The notes under the pieces: generated by a model
Told to the model about the DNA's origin: nothing
The model's input: only the letters and a program-made list of their open reading frames with translations
Database searches by the model: none
Part shown: positions 57,722-64,000 of the stretch, piece by piece
Layout of the letters: every line of letters starts with the position of its first letter
Position numbering within the stretch: position 1 is the first letter of the stretch
Assembly: GCA_025093985.1 (NCBI GenBank)
Contig: JACAAK010000003.1
Location: 124,001 to 188,000, forward strand
Direction: 5' to 3'
DNA: 64,000 nucleotides
Source of the DNA: Calvatia gigantea
Taxonomy: Eukaryota; Basidiomycota; Agaricomycetes; Agaricales; Lycoperdaceae
Translations under genes and position numbers: made by a program

Positions 57722-58085
57722 AGCCTACTTCGGTACAAGGCCAGAGCTTCAGTTCTAGTTGTCACGCGGCAACAAAATCCGTCACCATCGGATTTCGGAA
57801 TTATTACATGTCGTCTTCGTTTCGTCGCGGAAACATGTTCGCCATATTCCAGTTTCAAGCACCATTCCAAAAATACATTTGTTTATTCCGTTTTGAGAAC
57901 AGGTATAGCCCATTTTCGTTGATCAGCTGAGTCCAATTGCTTCCTCGTTACCAACATGGTGTAAAGCGATGTTTGATGGTATCCCAGCCCCGAATCGGGT
58001 TCGCATTTCGCCTGGTTCACCGTTATAAGGGCTTGCTTTGCTTTGACGGTGATAGCACAGCACTTCATATACTTTCACGCCCACC

Positions 58086-60290
58086 AATGCGAATGTCAGA
58101 CTCTGATACCTTCTCCTTGTTCAAACATGATTCTATCTGGTTCTGTTGCGCTGTTGAAATTTTCTTGAGGGGTACCGCCGCGTACAGTCCCTAAATGGAT
58201 AGCTAAGCAGGTTAAAACTGAATGTCTTGTAGTTGTTCTCATAGCAATGGAAGAGAATGCGGCAGAGCTTTATTCATCCCAGCATCTCCACGCTTGGCTT
58301 GCCGTGGACAACGCTCAGAAGAATTGCTATGAGTTGGGAGCTCTGTCGATTAGGCTTGTCGAGGAGACCACAGCCTTCTTATTGAGGCTTGGCGAGTCCT
58401 GACAGCAACATGATATCCTCTCAACATCACAGCAGCAACCATGGCCCTTGAGGCCACTCGAGATAAATGTGCTGAACTTCAGCAAGCCTTCGACAGGGCA
58501 GGTCCGCCTTTTACCGCGTGTCACTAATGCCCTCGACTTTGTTACAAAACTTCAGATAATTGGGATAGAAGAACTTGATGAGCCTTCTAACCTGGGGAGG
58601 TTTGGTGAATGGCTCAGTCGGACCCTGCAATCATCCATTTATACTGACACGTAAATAGTTTTTGAATCCATGCGGGGATTCGAGACACAATTCATGCTGG
58701 ACAATGAATCGAAGCCTTCCCTCGAAGTTCGTGCAGAAAGACTTGTGCAACTCTAGGCGCTCGGTTGACATCGAGGCGATTCCGGCTACCACCGTGCCCG
58801 ACCTTGTCGCGAATTACCAACGACACACCATCCGGGTATGTAAAAAATTATTATAGCATAACGGTGATTAAAAACAGCGGCCCGTCCCTAGGTTTATCCT
58901 ATATGAATTTCCTTTCAGTCGACACTATGTTGCCTCTTCATCCGCTTCACTCACCAGTCCTCTGATGGATAATCTCTGCCAAAAATTGCTTCTGGGACAG
59001 ACTACCATGCTGGAGCTCTGGCGGAATACTTACGATGTGTTTGCGTGGGGTTGGGTGATCTCCAGGACGTGTTCAACGCGGACATCGTCTCTGCACTTTG
59101 TCGGATAAATGACAGCTTTTTCGGGTGCCTTTCTTTCCCCTTTGTGGATAAATTTATACTCACAATTATCTCAGTGACCTGCCCACAGAGATGACCTCCC
59201 GCTTATCCGAACTATTGACACCATATCCTCCATGCTTTTTCGTCGGTCCTGGCAATTGAGCGACACGTCCAGCGTCTTAGAACTCAGGATATCCTCGTGC
59301 TGGCTCAAAATCCCTCTGACATCCTTCAGCCTATCTCAAAACATCGGACGATAGTTCAACGAGCAATAAAAAATGTCAGGAGAAACCTGGAGATCATTGC
59401 TCCCTTGCTTGAACAAGTATGGTTTCAAAAAGATGAAAATTGGCCCCTTTCGACATTCTATACTCTTTATAGGTTCCCCCTTTTGGTATTCACCCCAGTG
59501 TCGTCGCATCTACTTTGGCTCACATTCCCCCCAGGCCCACTCAAATGCACCAAATGCATGTTTACAAACAGCCCCGAGAGTTCTAAGAACACCCTTACCA
59601 AAACGGCTCTCGGCTCCCCCAAGTGGGCATGGGCTACAACCGGGCCAAATGAAGATTATACGGTCCTCGAAGACCTCCGCGCCTTGCTCTATACCCATCA
59701 TTCCTCAGATGTTCATAGATCGCAGGATGATTCCCCCCGCCTTGCTCGACGCTTTTTTTTTCCACATAATCGAAGACAGAGGTGGGAGGCCAATCTACAT
59801 GCTTCGCTCCACACTCCACGCTTTTCGGATAATCTGACACGGGAGGCTAACCTCCGGATACTGAATGAATTCATCCGGTGGGATCAACAATCAAAAGTGC
59901 GCAACGCCCACGTCATCGATCCTCAACACCAACCTCCAATAAGGCTCGAAATCCCATCTCTCACTGATCGTGTATTACAGTCAAATGACTTGCGGCTCGT
60001 TTTGTCACAGCTTCAGACTGGCTCGTCCCAACAAATTACCGTACGTAAAACGCCTATTTGCTACCCAACAAGTTTCGAGACTTCGATCTTGTCGACCCTC
60101 TGATCACTGGAGGCCCTCTTCCTCTAAGCAGCAGGCCAAGTTTGCTACCGACACACGAACGTCGAAAGAGGCTTGGAAGGATCACAGGGTTGGCTTTCAG
60201 CCGAATCATCTCGACTCTGTTTTAAAAAAGCGAGAGCAGATCCAGAAGAGGCCCAACTTCCGCCCATTTGAAGCGGATTGGACGTTTTAA
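58086..60290 (+). pseudogene. family A copy A5, broken
   Basis: Aligns with A4 from MRMSDSDTFSLFKH to the terminal DWTF (60290). Lesions: one extra base early in exon 2 (about 58245), a TGA after GLGES-like text at 58399, and in exon 3 a TAG where A4 has TGG (LVQL followed by stop, about 58755). The last exons are still open over 268 codons (59297-60103), then shift frame once more before the end. The cysteine pair is present as CTKCMFTN. Because the final ORF is long it could be mistaken for a gene on its own. Confidence 0.75.
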
Positions 60291-60977
60291 TGTAGATCAA
60301 CAAACCGCGATTTTGTTGTAGGATATCTGTAGTAAAGTTATGATTTTGCATATGGTGATCTAGTCAGGTGTACTCCCTTAACAATGCGGTAAATTTAAGA
60401 GTACATTCCGGTTTTGGTGGATGCAAACTCCAATTCTTGTAAAGACAGGACATGGATGCGTCTTGGTGCTTATCCGATGCTGCCGCATGAGTATTGTAAG
60501 TCCATTTCATTTTCCAATGGTTCCATTTGAAAAGCCGTATCACCGAACACCCTTACATTTAAATATCCCCTTCACGCGACAAGCCACACAATTTCGTGTG
60601 TAGAATGCTTCGGGATAGCTTACATGTTGTGGAGAGCTTCCCCCCGGTTTTTTATCATCCTCTGATTGACAAGCTTACGTCTTGTAGTATCTACTCTTCA
60701 AATATTATCCTGGTTCTTGTAACAGAGAATATACGTGAGGCGATGCTGCACGGAGTTGTCGGTCCCACACGGACCGATCCGATGTCCATCCTGGGAACAT
60801 AATTTCTCGTAGTTCCAGACGGCACTGAACTCCTTCTTCCGCCACTCCTCTAGCCCTTATTGATTCGTATTGCCATCGCGCCCTCGCGTGAGCATAGATG
60901 TTCTCACCCCCACAGTATAGCTCAAATCTCGTGCACGTCTTGTCTTTTCCCAGCAGGAATTACCAGGCCATAATTAT
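60291..60977. repeat. duplicated flank, upstream of the methyltransferase
   Basis: Matches 52467-53040. May contain non-coding first exon or promoter of the methyltransferase; no clear splice-supported exon was found. Confidence 0.45.
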
Positions 60978-62183
60978 ATGGTCGAAGTCTTCCCTCCAAC
61001 GTCGTACCTCCCGCCCATCAAACAAATCTCCTCCAGGGACTTTAGCACAATAAATGCATCAATCGGGTTTCTTCGTTCTATCTACAATCCTGAAGTCAGG
61101 GGTTCTCGACGGCGGGACCGTGTTCAAAACCGTGATCTTACCAGAGTCTATGCAATAACACCTGGGCAAACGGATGTGTTGCATGACCTGCGGACGGATT
61201 CATTTGAACGCGCCTATGCTATCAAATGGCTCACTGCGCTCATCGCTCGCCTAGATAATGACGATTCTACTACAACCACTACACAAGAGAAGGAGCAAAT
61301 CATCCATAACGCCGCTTCCCTTCTCGCAGTATGCTCTGGATCCTCTGCCGCTGGGACAATCATTCGTGATTTTGCGTTCGACCGTCGACCTCTTCGAGGT
61401 GGCCGGCCCGGACCACGAATCCCAATTACTGTTACACTCATCGATAACTCGTTGGATAACGACGATTTCCGAAGTGTCGGGGCTCAGACCTGGGGCAGTG
61501 CATGCGTACTTTCGGAGATGGTCGTTGAAGACCCAGGACGCTTCAGCCTCAGCGCTGATCAACTGAACGCTCGTGGGCGATCTGGCACATTCCGCATCCT
61601 TGAACTTGGGGCGGGGACTGGCCTTGTCAGCCTTACAGTTAAAAAACTACTGGAGGAAGTTGACCTTGGTGGATCTCATCGTGTGGAGATCTTTGCGACG
61701 GATTACTATCCATCCGTCTTAGAGAATCTGCGGGCCAACATCAACCGCAACGTACGTGAGGAGAGCGGCTCGCCCGTAACAATCCTCACGGAGTTCCTTG
61801 ACTGGTCATGTTTCGATTTGGATAGCGCTGGGGATAGTCCATTGTATGAACCATTTGACCTGGTCTTCGGCGCTGATGTCGTATACGAACCTGAGCACAC
61901 GAAGTGGATCCATTCATGTGTAATTCAACTTTTGCGCAAACCATCTCCTTTGCAACCGAACTACACTGACTCTGAGGATTCCTTCTTCCACGTTGTCATT
62001 CCCTTTCGATCGACTCACTCATTCGAATCTACTGGTGTCGAAAAGATCTTTACTGCGGATATAAACTCTCCCTTACCTTCACTTCAGATCGTGGCCAAGG
62101 ATGCCCTTACTTGTGATACGGAGACAGGAGAAGAAGTAGAGTATGCTTATTATAAAATTGGATGGGTCAAGAGACAAGATTGA
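60978..62183 (+). CDS. SAM-dependent methyltransferase (Methyltransf_16 type)
   Basis: 401 aa in one exon. The SAM-binding motif I is FRILELGAGTGLVSL at about residues 205-220, followed by the post-I acidic segment VEIFATDYYPSVLENLRANI and motif DLVFGADVVYEPEHT, the layout of the seven-beta-strand family that includes EEF2KMT/FAM86-like and METTL21-like protein-lysine methyltransferases. A WGSACVLSEMV segment upstream of motif I is typical of this group. Substrate not predictable, probably a lysine on a cytosolic protein. A longer N-terminus encoded by an upstream exon is possible. The 5' part was copied to 53.04-53.34 kb. The 3' end faces gcn2, 175 bp away. Confidence 0.85.
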   Translation: MVEVFPPTSYLPPIKQISSRDFSTINASIGFLRSIYNPEVRGSRRRDRVQNRDLTRVYAITPGQTDVLHDLRTDSFERAYAIKWLTALIARLDNDDSTTTTTQEKEQIIHNAASLLAVCSGSSAAGTIIRDFAFDRRPLRGGRPGPRIPITVTLIDNSLDNDDFRSVGAQTWGSACVLSEMVVEDPGRFSLSADQLNARGRSGTFRILELGAGTGLVSLTVKKLLEEVDLGGSHRVEIFATDYYPSVLENLRANINRNVREESGSPVTILTEFLDWSCFDLDSAGDSPLYEPFDLVFGADVVYEPEHTKWIHSCVIQLLRKPSPLQPNYTDSEDSFFHVVIPFRSTHSFESTGVEKIFTADINSPLPSLQIVAKDALTCDTETGEEVEYAYYKIGWVKRQD

Positions 62184-62358
62184 GGATACAGAGGCAGTGG
62201 AACAACAGGAAAAGTATCATGATGGTCGTATCTGTTTACGTGAATAATCGTTCCAACATAAGTGCGACGTCCCAGCACCACAGTACATAAAAAATGACAA
62301 GAGAGGAGGAATGAGGGGGGTGTTGAGAGGAAAAATACATTACTCAGATCAAGAAAGA

Positions 62359-64000
62359 TCAAGAGAGGTGGAGTAATTGAACACGTTCTTCGCGAACTGC
62401 GAATAGAAGAATGTAATGATGACCTTCAGCTTTCCTTTTGGTTACAGCTTCACGAATTTGGTAAGCAGAGGCAGATATTTGAGGTGGCAAAGCAGCCGCC
62501 AGTGGTTTCCATGCCTCTTCGTCAGTGACCCAGCTTGAGTTCCTGATCATCGCATCAAATACATCGGGAGGAACGTCCACAGCGATCGTAGGCATGCCGT
62601 TCTGGATTGAGGAGCGGACGTCCATTGCAGTTTCAAAAGCTATTCGCGAGTCTATTAACCGGGAGTGAAGAGAAACATTCCCGCCGGACGTACCTCGATC
62701 AAGGAACAGTTGCTTGATCTGCCTGCGTTGCTTCTTAGCGTCAATAGGGAGTATGAGTTGGACATCGGGCGATGCCAGTGCATCCTTGGTGGGCAAGGCA
62801 CCGCCAGAGGCGGTTTCAGAAAGTATGGGAGCTGCAGAGGTGGCAAGGTCTGCACGTTTCTGTTCAGTGATTTGTTGTTGCAACCATCCGGTGAGTTCTT
62901 GGCGTGACACTGCGGAAACTGAATGTGAGCTATTTTCGTCATTGCCGGCCAAGAGAAGAGACGCACGTTCATACTCCGTCCCTCTCAGGATACTTTTCAC
63001 TTTGAATGCAGCCTGGTCTCTACGAGCAGCCCTCGGCCGTGGGTACACCGTAAATCTGTAGTACGTCAGCGCCGCTCCCCACCCTAGGTAGTATTAAATA
63101 CTCACAAAATACCTTCCCGAGCACACATGTCGATATGACTTTCATGGTCTGCGTTTGGTAGACCAGACTCGTACATGATATCGGCGCTTATGTTATGTTG
63201 CCACAGGTATGACACAATCTCGAGGCGGTCTTGCAAGTGTCCAGGGTGATAAGAGACGACGTAAACGTCGCAGCGACGTGGACTCCAGAAACCAAATGAG
63301 CGTTCCTCTTTTACGAGCGCTTTGACGGAGGTGCTTTGGAAGGCGGCGAGCGCTGCTGTAATCTTTTCTACGGAAATTTGCAAACCCATGGCGCATACAG
63401 CGTCGAGTTTCTGTTTTGAGGAAGAGAAGCGCCCGATGATATTGTCATAGCTTCCATGCAATGAGCGAAACAGGGACATGAAAACAGTGAAATATCTTAC
63501 GTACCGACCACCAGCAGCGAGAACATCCATGCGTTTGGTCTTCTTCACGACCTCAAAGACCACTCCATCCTTGAACAATGACTGATGACTTCCCAACATG
63601 AGAGGGTGGAAGAAGATGGGCCGCGAGACTCCGGCGGATGCTGCGAACTGCAACGTGTCCTGAATTTGATTGACCATAGGCTGCATTGAAGCTACAAGGG
63701 CCGGCGAAATCTTCTCCAACCGCGAAAGGAAGTCGTTGATATCCCCATCTGAGATTCGTCAGAAGATCCCAACTCTCGAAATAACAAGTCCACTCACCAA
63801 CTTCAGATAAGATCTCCAACTCGTCAGTTGTGCTCCTCAACAACCCCTTCCTCAACAAAAGAGCTCTTTTCTGTGACGGCGATGACTTGGTTTGACTAAT
63901 GATCTCGATGACCGCACTTCGATGAGTGTCTGGTATTCTGTTCATTATGAGTTCGAATGACTATCAATTACAGGGACGGTCAGCCTTTACCATAACCGGC
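62359..64000 (-). CDS. gcn2: Gcn2 eIF2-alpha kinase, C-terminal part (cut by window edge)
   Basis: Exons 63748..63505, 63450..63106 and 63055..62359, plus an exon from 63798 to about 63965 that continues beyond the window; introns are 49-54 nt and phases fit. The text is the histidyl-tRNA synthetase-like domain and C-terminal dimer/ribosome region of Gcn2: TKSSPSQKRALLLRKGLLRS, RPIFFHPLMLGSHQ, FEVVKKTKRMDVLAAGGRYD, SFGFWSPRRCDVYVVSY, YLWQHNISADIMYESGLP, CAREGILFTVYPRPRAARRD. In fungi Gcn2 binds uncharged tRNA here and phosphorylates eIF2-alpha on amino-acid shortage. The kinase domain lies upstream, outside the window. It is the most conserved gene present and supports the basidiomycete assignment. 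Stop at 62359-62361. Confidence 0.93.

Noticed and set aside
59297..60103. Stand-alone 268-aa gene
   Set aside because: It is the fused tail exons of family A copy A5; the upstream exons carry stops and frameshifts.
1..64000. CRISPR arrays, rRNA or tRNA genes
   Set aside because: No regularly spaced repeats, no rRNA tracts, and no cloverleaf candidate with convincing A and B boxes. The DNA is eukaryotic.

Overview
The window is nuclear DNA of a basidiomycete fungus, most likely an Agaricomycete. Genes are multi-exon with very short GT-AG introns (about 40-75 nt). There is a recognisable Gcn2 C-terminus at the right edge, an F-box gene, a GRGGFADVYKG-type kinase and a fungal P-loop GTPase. 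The mobile DNA is typical of fungi: a Tc1-like transposon, a chromodomain gypsy element and a copia element with a half-tRNA primer site. I saw no rRNA, tRNA or CRISPR array. Exon borders were found by hand from splice motifs and checked by phase arithmetic and by comparing paralogues within the window.

Layout. 0.9-7.7 kb: a GNAT acetyltransferase relic, an F-box gene and the first copy (A1) of an unrecognised 7-exon gene family called family A here. 7.75-24.79 kb: four nested insertions. A Tc1/mariner element (7749-24788, TA duplication) is split inside its transposase gene by a minus-strand gypsy element (8689-24118, CATCC duplication). The gypsy is split inside an accessory ORF by a plus-strand copia element (9187-18225, AGTGA duplication). 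The copia gag is split by a 2001-bp host fragment (10133-12133) flanked by a 232-bp duplication of gag. The apparent donor of that fragment is at 25910-27910.

24.8-48 kb: a mosaic of diverged segmental duplications holding GNAT copies (26.3, 33.6, 37.7 kb), family A copies A2 (intact) and A3 (broken), repeated non-coding blocks, and a protein kinase and a P-loop GTPase that splice in frame into one 784-aa model (40.5-43.6 kb). 48-61 kb: a second duplicated unit, [family B minus][family A plus][methyltransferase plus], present twice. The first copy has an intact A4 but a truncated methyltransferase. The second has a broken A5 and an intact methyltransferase. A Zn2Cys6-like gene lies between them. 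62.4-64 kb: the 3' end of gcn2, cut by the window edge.

The genes do not form a pathway. The region reads as a fast-evolving, duplication-rich accessory region running into conserved sequence (gcn2) at the right. Family A, with three intact and two broken copies, the kinase-GTPase locus and the nested insertion are the points of most interest.
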